Assembly: GCA_945901125.1 (NCBI GenBank)
Contig: CAMDKD010000013.1
Location: 5,826-69,825 of the forward strand
From: Bordetella parapertussis
GTDB lineage: Bacteria; Pseudomonadota; Gammaproteobacteria; Burkholderiales; Burkholderiaceae_C
Direction: 5' to 3'
DNA length: 64,000 bases
A program made the translations under genes and the position numbers. Positions 31,385 to 38,922 of the stretch are shown in pieces. The notes beneath the pieces were generated by a model, which was not told the origin of the DNA, did no database searches, and was given only the letters and a program-made list of their open reading frames with translations. The stretch's first letter is position 1. Each line of letters begins with the position of its first letter.

Positions 31385-32731
31385 ATGCCAGACAAAGAAT
31401 TGAAGTTAATGGTGTTTGCCCACATCGGGCAGGATTGGAAGCCATGCGGACAGTTGCTCATGACAGAAGAAGGCAACGAGGTAAAGACCGCCAGCTTCAC
31501 CTATGGCTTGAACTACGCGCGCAGGCTGGATGCCCTGGAAGTCGATCCGGTGAGTCTGAGTCTGCGCCATCCGCAGGGCGTTTTGGGCAAGCGTCTGTTT
31601 CCTGCCAAGCAGTTATCGTTTTTCGGTGGCATTCGCGACGCAGCGCCGGACGCATGGGGGCGGCGCGTCATTGAAGCCAAACTCAAGGTACCGGCCAATA
31701 GCCTGCCTGAGTCTCAGTACTTGCTGCACGTCGGCAGTGAGCGTGTCGGGGCACTCGACATACGCACTGATATCAAGCAAGGGCCAAGTCACGGCCCCCA
31801 TGGATCACACGATTTGGCGCACCTGATGGAGGCTGCTGACCGAATTGGGGAGGGGCTGCCTTTGCCCGCACACTTGGAAGGCATATTTGTCGATGGCACT
31901 GCGTTGGGTGGGGCGCGGCCGAAAGCCTCGGTGCGAGATGCGCAAGGGGTTTTGTGGCTGGCCAAATTTTCAAGTCAACAAGACCGCTTCGACGTGACAG
32001 GCGCGGAAACCGCCACACTGCGATTGGCTGCTGAAGTTGGCTTGCAAGTACCCGAGATTGAAATGCAAACGATTGGCGAGCGCAAGCTCATGCGCATTCG
32101 TCGCTTTGACCGCTACTGGCTTGCAGCTGATGATGTCCTCGCCAATATTGACAATCTGTTTGCCACACAGCCAGGCAAAGGTCGCGTGGAGCATCGCTTG
32201 GGCTTTGTGAGCGGCCTGACCATGTTGGCTTGCGATGAAACCGAATCTCGCACCAAGGCTTACAGCGACCTTGCCCAGGCCGTGCGAGAGCATTGCCATC
32301 CCAGCGTCATTCGCCAGGACAACGCGGAACTTTTTAAACGCATGGTCTTCAATATCTTTGTGAGCAACGACGATGACCACCTGCGCAACCATGGTTTTTT
32401 GTGGGACCCCCGCTTGCCCGGTTGGCGCTTAAGCCCTTTGTACGACGTGTTGCCTCGCGCAAGCCATGCCACTGAGCGCTTTTTGCATTTGGGCGTGGGC
32501 CCGCAAGGCAGGCTAGCGACTTTGGACAACGCAATGGCCGCACATGCCCAGTTCACCGTATCCAAGGCCGATGCCGCCAACATGATGAGCGAAGTTTGGT
32601 TGAAGCTGCGCGAGTGGAAGGTTTACTTTGAAAAGTTTGGTGTCGCGCCAGAAGACATCGACAAGATTGCACCGGCGTTTCGGCACATAGACGATATTTC
32701 TACACCTGCCTTGCGTCGGTTGTTGGATTAG
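31385..32731 (+). CDS. HipA-like serine/threonine kinase toxin (module 1)
   Basis: 448 residues, close to E. coli HipA (440). An N-terminal HipA_N-type region includes LSLRHPQGVLGKRLFPAK. The C-terminal kinase domain shows GGARPKASV near residue 178 (activation-loop region), LWLAKF with the ATP-binding Lys, the catalytic FVSNDDDHLRNHGFL near 325, and the metal-binding LSPLYDVLP near 349. HipA phosphorylates glutamyl-tRNA synthetase in E. coli; the target here is unknown. Its catalytic loop, NDDDH, differs from NGDAH in the second HipA of this locus. Confidence 0.9.
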   Translation: MPDKELKLMVFAHIGQDWKPCGQLLMTEEGNEVKTASFTYGLNYARRLDALEVDPVSLSLRHPQGVLGKRLFPAKQLSFFGGIRDAAPDAWGRRVIEAKLKVPANSLPESQYLLHVGSERVGALDIRTDIKQGPSHGPHGSHDLAHLMEAADRIGEGLPLPAHLEGIFVDGTALGGARPKASVRDAQGVLWLAKFSSQQDRFDVTGAETATLRLAAEVGLQVPEIEMQTIGERKLMRIRRFDRYWLAADDVLANIDNLFATQPGKGRVEHRLGFVSGLTMLACDETESRTKAYSDLAQAVREHCHPSVIRQDNAELFKRMVFNIFVSNDDDHLRNHGFLWDPRLPGWRLSPLYDVLPRASHATERFLHLGVGPQGRLATLDNAMAAHAQFTVSKADAANMMSEVWLKLREWKVYFEKFGVAPEDIDKIAPAFRHIDDISTPALRRLLD

Positions 32732-32858
32732 GCTTTGGCGCAACTGCGTCGTTTGGCAACCATCAATGTCTTCAGTCTGGCGTAGCGCAAATGCTTTCGC
32801 AAGGTGCAAAAGCAAACCATCTTTTCCTGCGTTCACGCCTAATTATTTGTCAGCTGTA

Positions 32859-32895
32859 GCTTGCAAATACCTATTTTCACGGCTATTATGCAAGC
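32859..32895. promoter_or_regulatory. Promoter with overlapping palindrome before second hipB
   Basis: TTGCAA (32861-32866) and TATTAT (32884-32889) are separated by 17 bases, a good sigma-70 type promoter for the plus strand. The same stretch is bounded by a perfect 7-base inverted repeat, GCTTGCA (32859-32865) and TGCAAGC (32889-32895), which overlaps both promoter boxes and could be the HipB operator. The module therefore has its own promoter, separate from the first hipBA. The predicted transcript start would lie only a few bases before ATG 32897. Confidence 0.6.
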
Positions 32896-32896
32896 C

Positions 32897-33166
32897 ATGA
32901 CTGACAATATTCGACTCCCCGATGAATTGGGACAACAACTGAAAGCCCGCCGCAAAGCGCTGGGCATGAGCAAGTCTGCGCTGGCTGACAGGGCGGGCAA
33001 GGTTCGCGAAGTCATCTACCGGCTGGAAGCGGGCGAAGAGTCCACGGTGTCTTCGCTGTTTGCCGTCATGGGTGCTTTGGGCTTGGTGATGCGCGTCGAG
33101 CATGTTGGTCTGCCAAGCGCCAGCGAGGTTGCGGCCAGGTTCATGGAAGACGACGATGCTTCCTGA
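32897..33166 (+). CDS. XRE-family antitoxin, HipB-like (module 2)
   Basis: 89 residues from ATG 32897; ATG 32888 (three codons more) is an alternative that would overlap the palindrome. The helix-turn-helix is LGQQLKARRKALGMSKSALA then KVREVIYRLEAGEEST (about residues 11-55). It differs in sequence from the first HipB, so the two modules are not a recent duplication. The stop overlaps the next hipA start by 11 bases, which indicates translational coupling. No ribosome site is visible. Confidence 0.87.
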   Translation: MTDNIRLPDELGQQLKARRKALGMSKSALADRAGKVREVIYRLEAGEESTVSSLFAVMGALGLVMRVEHVGLPSASEVAARFMEDDDAS

Positions 33167-34388
33167 AAAAATTCGTCAGCTGAATGTGTCTATTGGCGAC
33201 GCTGTTAACGCTGGTCAGTTGATACGTCCATCTGTCTACGAATTCCGCTATTTGCAGTCACAGGCTGAACAAGCCGCTGTGGCCTTGCTGATGCCTGCTG
33301 CGAAGCAACTGACTTGGCAAGATGGCGATTTGTTTCCGCCTATGGATCAGAACCTGCCCGAGGGCGACTTGTTCATGAAGATTCGTGAGCTCTTTCCCAA
33401 GCAAGCCATGACACCCATGCACATGCTGGCGCTGGTGGGGCGCAATGGCATTGGCCGCTTGGGATACAGCTTGCCAGACATTGCTGTGACACCCATGCCA
33501 AGAACCATCAGCAAAAGCGAATTGTTGAAAACGGCCTACACGCCTGAGGTGTTCAACGATCTGGTGGCTGCGTACTTGAGCACAGGGGCGGGCATAGCCG
33601 GGATGCAACCCAAAATCATGGTGCCTGACCGACCCACCGTACCGATTCCATCGCTAATCGTCAAAGCGGCCAGCGCGGCTTACCCCGGTTTGGCTGCGAA
33701 TGAGTTTTTATGCCTGACGGCTGCCAAGGAAGCAGGTATTGCCACACCAACATTTGCGCTATCGGACGATGGACAAATGTTGGTGCTGGACCGGTTTGAC
33801 TTGGTCGAAAGTGAGGATGGCCATTACGAGCGCCTAGGGTTTGAGGACATTGCCGCATTGGCCGGGTTACGTGTGCGAGACATTTTGTCGGACCGCAAAT
33901 ACCAAGGCAGCTACCAACGCATTGCAGAACTGATGCGCCAACTACAACTTCATAGCGATAACTTGCATCGGTTTTTTGAGCAAGTCGCGTTTTCTGTCAT
34001 GGTGCGCAATGGAGACGCGCATTTGAAAAATTTTGGTTTGCTTTACCGTTCAAACCAAGACATGTGGCTGGCTCCCATGTTCGATGTGGTTACCACCAGC
34101 ATTTACACCTATACCCAATACGCGGGTGGCCCCGAGTTGCAAGACCGAACCTTGGCGCTCAAATTGTTTGCGGGCAAGCACCAAACCAGAACCTATCCCA
34201 CCAAACAAGAACTGGAAGACTTCGGACAACGCATCTGCGGTGTCAGCCAACCTGCGCTGACACTGGAGCGCATTGCACAAGCCATGCGCGACACCATGAA
34301 AAAAACAACTGGCGATGAGCGTGTGCCCGATTCCTTGCGGAAGAAAATGGCAGAGGCTTGGGAGCGGGGGTATGGGTATAAGAAGTAG
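33156..34388 (+). CDS. HipA-like serine/threonine kinase toxin (module 2)
   Basis: 410 residues from ATG 33156, overlapping hipB-2. HipA family kinase with canonical motifs: STGAGIAGMQPKIMV near residue 150 (the SIAGAQ-like loop that is autophosphorylated in E. coli HipA), LIVKAAS with the ATP-binding Lys, MLVLDRFD, the catalytic VRNGDAHLKNFGLLY near 285, and LAPMFDVVTT near 310. It is shorter than the first HipA and only distantly similar to it. Target unknown. Confidence 0.9.
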   Translation: MLPEKIRQLNVSIGDAVNAGQLIRPSVYEFRYLQSQAEQAAVALLMPAAKQLTWQDGDLFPPMDQNLPEGDLFMKIRELFPKQAMTPMHMLALVGRNGIGRLGYSLPDIAVTPMPRTISKSELLKTAYTPEVFNDLVAAYLSTGAGIAGMQPKIMVPDRPTVPIPSLIVKAASAAYPGLAANEFLCLTAAKEAGIATPTFALSDDGQMLVLDRFDLVESEDGHYERLGFEDIAALAGLRVRDILSDRKYQGSYQRIAELMRQLQLHSDNLHRFFEQVAFSVMVRNGDAHLKNFGLLYRSNQDMWLAPMFDVVTTSIYTYTQYAGGPELQDRTLALKLFAGKHQTRTYPTKQELEDFGQRICGVSQPALTLERIAQAMRDTMKKTTGDERVPDSLRKKMAEAWERGYGYKK

Positions 34389-34517
34389 TATTTAGAAATT
34401 TTTTTGATGCGAGAAAGTGGAATGACTAACATTCTCAGCCACACCTTCAGTTAATCAAAGTTGCGCTTCCTGCTTGAGTCTACCCCGCGCCATTCCCAGA
34501 GCCTTACGTTCGAAAAT

Positions 34518-34940
34518 TCACATTTGTTTATCACCCCATTTAGTGACATCTTCTTTGGTGTATCGAATGAATTCCTGATACCTTTTTACAGCGTCTAGAT
34601 ACAACGACTTGTCAGGACTGCCGCTATAAGTCACGAGACATTTTTGCGTTTCTAATCTATCGTCGATCTGTTTGATTAGCCGCTCAATTGCTTTTATTTG
34701 ACTTGTATCTTGGGAATCAGACAACTCCTTTTTCAGCGAGGCTCTCGTCTGTAGCATGGCTAATTTGTATCCGTTATCGAAGATTGTTCTCATCTTTTCA
34801 GATGTGACTTCTTTAGGGGTAAATTGGTCAGTGTTGATGTCATCCCCAACCACAAAAATACACAGCAACTTTCTCCATTGCTCATAGACGAACTCTTTAC
34901 CTCTTCGCAGGTGATCTTGTTCGTATTTGTCTGCGGACAT
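34518..34940 (-). CDS. Hypothetical protein
   Basis: 140 residues, not recognised. It is charged and mostly helical, with heptad-like stretches (MRTIFDNGYKLAMLQTRASL and IKAIERLIKQIDDRLETQK) that suggest a coiled-coil or helical bundle, and no signal peptide or membrane segment. Base composition is visibly more AT-rich than the surrounding genome. It lies 25 bases after the stop of the PD-(D/E)XK-like gene on the same strand and is probably in one operon with it. Convergent with hipA-2 across a 129-base gap. Confidence 0.62.
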   Translation of the reverse strand: MSADKYEQDHLRRGKEFVYEQWRKLLCIFVVGDDINTDQFTPKEVTSEKMRTIFDNGYKLAMLQTRASLKKELSDSQDTSQIKAIERLIKQIDDRLETQKCLVTYSGSPDKSLYLDAVKRYQEFIRYTKEDVTKWGDKQM

Positions 34941-34965
34941 TTCATTTCCTTTTCAGTACCTTGAA

Positions 34966-35472
34966 CTATTTCAGATAGTTCAGCATCTCAACAATACCGC
35001 TAGCGGCTGAGGAGCTTTTACCCTGCTTGTCTGCTCTTAAGTCCTCAAGTACCCGCTTATATGGAATAAGTTCAACGCCCAGTTCTTCCATGATCGTCAA
35101 TTCAGCCTCGTCCTTCAAGACTGCGTGAACAATGAACTTTCTCCAGCTGGCATCTGAAAGTATTTCGTTCCTACGTTTGACCTTTCTTGGACTGGTGAAC
35201 TTCTTAGCAACCCATTGCTCAACACCTGCGCGAAGTTCTTTTTTGTTTCGCTTACGTGCGATCTTATCGCCACCGATGTAGTTAACAGGCCGATAACTTA
35301 TCTGAACTTCTACGTGCCAGTACTCCATGCCTTCAGGGGTAGGTCGAATTGCTAAAAGATCAATTTCATCATTTCCTGACTTTATTCCAAGTATCGTGAA
35401 AAAGTTCTGCCTGTTTAGCCATTCTTCAACCAGTTGTTCGTCGAGTAAAGCCATTTGTCTTCCAATGTTCAA
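34966..35472 (-). CDS. PD-(D/E)XK nuclease-like protein
   Basis: 168 residues. The pattern NDEIDLLAIRPTPEG (Asp38 after an acidic strand) followed by EYWHVEVQIS (Glu55, Gln57), with helical Glu at residues 16-17 before it, fits the restriction-endonuclease-like PD-(D/E)XK fold; the usual Lys of the ExK motif is Gln here. A basic region (IARKRNKKELR, then RKVKRRNE) may bind nucleic acid. This is my reading of the motif, not a family match. A second ATG at codon 7 (35454) is also possible. AT-rich composition suggests transfer. Confidence 0.62.
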   Translation of the reverse strand: MNIGRQMALLDEQLVEEWLNRQNFFTILGIKSGNDEIDLLAIRPTPEGMEYWHVEVQISYRPVNYIGGDKIARKRNKKELRAGVEQWVAKKFTSPRKVKRRNEILSDASWRKFIVHAVLKDEAELTIMEELGVELIPYKRVLEDLRADKQGKSSSAASGIVEMLNYLK

Positions 35473-35520
35473 TCAGTGTTACTTCAAATAGTATCACTTT
35501 GAGTTCTATTTAGTCATACC

Positions 35521-35551
35521 AAAAAACTACGAACCCCTGTCAGTTCGTAGT
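35521..35551 (-). terminator. Hairpin with T-tract on minus strand
   Basis: A perfect 9-base stem (ACTACGAAC at 35526-35534 and GTTCGTAGT at 35543-35551) with an 8-base loop is flanked on the left by six A, that is, a T run after the hairpin on the minus strand. It looks like an intrinsic terminator reading leftward, although no minus-strand gene lies directly to its right. It may insulate the small minus-strand operon or be a leftover of an inserted element. The rest of the 172-base gap 35473-35644 holds nothing I can name. Confidence 0.55.
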
Positions 35552-35644
35552 CTTGTAGGTCCTCAAACTAACATTAGTCTGCGTTGAGGGCGGCAAAGGT
35601 TAGAGCTCATTGAGGCTACGGATCAACGGTTTCGCGACATTTCA

Positions 35645-36082
35645 ATGGAAACGCCTTTGTCAAAGGAAGAAATATTTGACCACTTACGGCCTTGCGACAG
35701 ACCGTTTGACCCACAAACCCAGTGGTACTGTTACCTGATAAAACATCAATTCCTACGACCTGAGTACGTGTTCTGTAGCGACTGGGGTGAGCCTATGTCT
35801 AGCATTTCCGAATTGGCCCGATACATCCAACAACTTGCAAGAAAAAGAAGGGGTTTGCCTGACTATCTGGTACCTGATGTCAACAGTCCATTTTCCGAAG
35901 GTGCACTTATGTTTCACCGCATTCATGGCTTGTGCACTGTGCTGGAGACGAACCAAAAGGAAGACACTGTTGTGGTGTCCACTGAAAACCACGGCATCAA
36001 AACCTACAGACTTTCATATGTACTCACGCGCAAATCGATATTTGTTGTGGAGACTAAGCCGCCAACCGACAGCAGTTCATAA
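35645..36082 (+). CDS. Hypothetical protein
   Basis: 145 residues, not recognised. Soluble, mixed alpha/beta character, Cys at positions about 17, 29 and 44, and a Pro-rich middle (RGLPDYLVPDVNSPFSEGA). No signal peptide. The composition is more AT-rich than the flanking core genes, which groups it with the two minus-strand genes of this patch, but it is transcribed in the opposite direction. It ends 16 bases before a SpeE-like core gene, so the right border of the accessory patch is near 36090. Confidence 0.55.
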   Translation: METPLSKEEIFDHLRPCDRPFDPQTQWYCYLIKHQFLRPEYVFCSDWGEPMSSISELARYIQQLARKRRGLPDYLVPDVNSPFSEGALMFHRIHGLCTVLETNQKEDTVVVSTENHGIKTYRLSYVLTRKSIFVVETKPPTDSSS

Positions 36083-36098
36083 CTAGCGACAATCCCCC

Positions 36099-36854
36099 AT
36101 GGCCTCCACCCCACCCAAACTCCCGCAAGTGAATGTGTCCGAGCACGGCAAGGTGCGTTATCTGCACCTGGGCACCGTGTGGATTCAGGGCTCTATGTTG
36201 CTGAACAAACCCAATGACATCGAGCTTGACTACGTGCAGCGCATGCAGGCCTGGTTGTTGTTTCACGAGGCGGATGAGGTTGACGGCATGCACGCCATGC
36301 AATTCGGCCTGGGCGCGGCTGCGCTCACCAAAAACTGCCATCAGGTGTTGAAGATGCGCACCACCGCCATTGAACTCAACCCGCAGGTGATCGCCGCTTG
36401 CCGCACCTGGTTCGAATTGGGCGCGGACGATGAACTGCTGAATGTGGTGCTCGGCGACGCCGCCGAGGTCGCATCGCACGAACACTGGCAGGGGCAAGTG
36501 GATGTGTTGCATGTGGATTTGTACGACGACGAGGCCGCTGCCCCGGTGCTGGATGACGCCGGGTTTTATGCCGATTGCCGCCGTTTGCTGACGGCGCGCG
36601 GTTGCATGCTGGTCAATTTGTTTGGCCGCTCCTCCAGTTATGAGCGCAGCTTGGGTCATATCAGCCAGGCCTTTGGCGCTGACGCGGTCTGGGTGTTCAA
36701 GCCCACGCGCGAAGGCAATACCGTGGTGCTGGCACAGCGCACACCGCTGCAGCTGGCAGACGAGGTGTTGCAGGCGCGGGCGGCAGAGATACACAAACGC
36801 TGGCGTTTACCCGCGCCTCAGTGGTTGCGCATGTTCAGGCCGGTGGCCGCTTAG
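36099..36854 (+). CDS. Spermidine synthase-like methyltransferase-fold protein
   Basis: 251 residues with the aminopropyltransferase/SAM-methyltransferase fold: MQFGLGAAALTKNCH near residues 67-81 (nucleotide-binding loop), TTAIELNPQVIAACR near 90 (acidic motif II) and VDVLHVDLYDDEAAAPVLD near 133. It resembles SpeE-like proteins, but I cannot see the full set of residues of a true spermidine synthase, so polyamine synthesis is not certain. It precedes tctB by 38 bases. Confidence 0.78.
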   Translation: MASTPPKLPQVNVSEHGKVRYLHLGTVWIQGSMLLNKPNDIELDYVQRMQAWLLFHEADEVDGMHAMQFGLGAAALTKNCHQVLKMRTTAIELNPQVIAACRTWFELGADDELLNVVLGDAAEVASHEHWQGQVDVLHVDLYDDEAAAPVLDDAGFYADCRRLLTARGCMLVNLFGRSSSYERSLGHISQAFGADAVWVFKPTREGNTVVLAQRTPLQLADEVLQARAAEIHKRWRLPAPQWLRMFRPVAA

Positions 36855-36892
36855 GTGACAATCGCGTTTCTGCTCTTTTCAGGAGTTCCGCC

Positions 36893-37390
36893 TTGTCTAT
36901 CAAGAGTCAAAAAGATTTTGCTTCCGGCCTGATGTTCACCGTCACCGGTGCGGCATTCGCTTGGAACTCTGCCACCGGCTATACCGTGGGCACTGCGGGC
37001 CAAATGGGCCCCGGCTATTTCCCGATGGTTCTGGGACTGGTGCTGGTCATGCTCGGCGGATTCATCATGTTTTTTTCACTGGTAGTGGAGACGCCTGACG
37101 GCGGCGTCATCGGCGAACTGGCCTGGCGTCCCTTGTTTTGTATTCTCGGCGCGAACATCTTGTTCGGCCTGCTACTCGGTGGCTTGGCTTTCATCGGCTT
37201 GCCGCCCATGGGTTTGATGCTTGCCATTTATGCGCTGTGCGGTTTGGCGCTGTTGGCAGACGCCGCAAGTTTCACGGTTCGCCGCTGGCTGGTTCTTAGC
37301 AGCGTGCTGGCGGCCGGCAGTTATCTGGTGTTTATTCAACTGCTGAAATTGCAAATGCCTGTCTGGCCTGCATTCGTCAACCTTTACTGA
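36893..37390 (+). CDS. tctB: Tripartite tricarboxylate transporter small membrane subunit TctB
   Basis: 165 residues from a TTG start at 36893, chosen because AGGAG (36881-36885) lies 7 bases upstream and the next residues, SIKSQKDFASGLMF, are typical. Four hydrophobic segments; the family motif MGPGYFPMVLGLVLVMLGG is near residues 40-58. TctB is the small membrane subunit of a secondary solute importer. tctA follows after 10 bases. No periplasmic binding protein gene (tctC) is next to the pair. Confidence 0.88.
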   Translation: MSIKSQKDFASGLMFTVTGAAFAWNSATGYTVGTAGQMGPGYFPMVLGLVLVMLGGFIMFFSLVVETPDGGVIGELAWRPLFCILGANILFGLLLGGLAFIGLPPMGLMLAIYALCGLALLADAASFTVRRWLVLSSVLAAGSYLVFIQLLKLQMPVWPAFVNLY

Positions 37391-37400
37391 TCGGATACAC

Positions 37401-38912
37401 ATGGACTTGCTCGCCAATCTCGCCACCGGATTTGCAGTCGCCGGTACGCCGATCAATTTGCTTTACGCATTGATCGGTTGTTTACTGGGCACCCTCATCG
37501 GCGTGCTGCCGGGTATCGGACCGGTGGCCACGATTGCTATGTTGTTGCCGGCCACCTATGCCTTGCCGCCGGTGTCGGCGCTGATCATGCTGGCAGGTAT
37601 TTATTACGGTGCCCAATACGGCGGTTCCACCACTGCCATTCTGGTGAATCTGCCTGGCGAATCTTCCTCTGTGGTCACCACGCTGGATGGCTATCAGATG
37701 GCGCGCCAAGGCCGCGCAGGCCCGGCGCTGGCCGCCGCCGGTCTGGGTTCTTTTTTTGCAGGCTGCATCGGCACCTTGTTGATTGCTGCTTTTGCGGCAC
37801 CCTTGACAGAAGTTGCTTTCGCTTTCGGTCCGGCGGAATACTGCGCCTTGATGGTGGTCGGTCTGGTAGGTGCCGTGGTGCTGGCCTCGGGTTCATTGCT
37901 CAAAGCCATAGCCATGATCATCCTGGGTTTGTTGTTGGGACTGATCGGCACCGATGTGAATTCGGGCATGGCGCGGTTCACTTTTGATATTCCCGAACTG
38001 ACCGATGGCATAGGTTTTGTGGCTGTGGCCATGGGTGTGTTCGGTTACGGTGAGATCATCAGCAATTTGGCCAAAAGCGATCTGGAGCGGGAAGTGTTCA
38101 CAGCCAGAGTGCAAGGCTTGTTTCCAACCCGTGAAGATTTCAAAAATATGATGCCTGCCGTGCTGCGCGGCACAGCGCTGGGCTCGGTGCTCGGTATCTT
38201 GCCCGGCGGCGGCGCGGTGCTGGCTTCGTTTGCCTCGTACACCTTAGAGAAAAAAATCAAACTCAAGGCCGGTGAAGTGCCGTTGGGCCAAGGCAATATC
38301 CGTGGCGTGGCGGCACCCGAATCAGCCAACAACGCCGGCGCGCAAACCTCGTTCATTCCCTTGCTCACTTTAGGCATCCCGCCGAATGCGGTGATGGCCT
38401 TGATGGTCGGCGCCATGACCATACACAACATACAGCCCGGTCCGCAGGTGATGACGGTCAACCCCGAGTTGTTCTGGGGTTTGATTGTGTCCATGTGGAT
38501 AGGCAATCTGATGCTGGTCATTTTGAACCTGCCCATGATTGGTATCTGGATCAAGCTGCTGACCGTGCCCTACCATTACCTGTTCCCGGCGATCGTGCTG
38601 TTTTGCGCCATCGGCGTCTACACCACCAACAATTCCACCTTCGACATCTGGATGGTGGCCTTGTTCGGTTTCGCGGGTTATTTGTTCACCAAACTGGGCT
38701 GCGAACCGGCCCCGCTGTTGCTGGGGTTCATACTCGGGCCCATGATGGAAGAGTATTTAAAACGTGCCTTGAAGCTGGCGCGCGGCGACTGGTCGGTGTT
38801 CATCACCCGGCCGCTGTCGGCCGCTTTGTTGGCACTGGCTGTCGTCTTGTTGTTGCTGGTGCTGTTGCCCGCCATCAAGTCCAAGCGGGAAGAAGCCTTT
38901 GTTGAAGATTGA
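37401..38912 (+). CDS. tctA: Tripartite tricarboxylate transporter large membrane subunit TctA
   Basis: 503 residues with about 11-12 membrane segments. TctA signatures are GCLLGTLIGVLPGIGPVATI near residues 27-46, YYGAQYGGSTTAILVNLPGE near 71-90, and the second GTALGSVLGILPGGGAVLAS near 255. It forms the transport channel with TctB. Substrate (citrate or another carboxylate) cannot be told from the sequence because the binding protein is missing. Confidence 0.94.
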   Translation: MDLLANLATGFAVAGTPINLLYALIGCLLGTLIGVLPGIGPVATIAMLLPATYALPPVSALIMLAGIYYGAQYGGSTTAILVNLPGESSSVVTTLDGYQMARQGRAGPALAAAGLGSFFAGCIGTLLIAAFAAPLTEVAFAFGPAEYCALMVVGLVGAVVLASGSLLKAIAMIILGLLLGLIGTDVNSGMARFTFDIPELTDGIGFVAVAMGVFGYGEIISNLAKSDLEREVFTARVQGLFPTREDFKNMMPAVLRGTALGSVLGILPGGGAVLASFASYTLEKKIKLKAGEVPLGQGNIRGVAAPESANNAGAQTSFIPLLTLGIPPNAVMALMVGAMTIHNIQPGPQVMTVNPELFWGLIVSMWIGNLMLVILNLPMIGIWIKLLTVPYHYLFPAIVLFCAIGVYTTNNSTFDIWMVALFGFAGYLFTKLGCEPAPLLLGFILGPMMEEYLKRALKLARGDWSVFITRPLSAALLALAVVLLLLVLLPAIKSKREEAFVED

Positions 38913-38922
38913 AATTGCCTGA

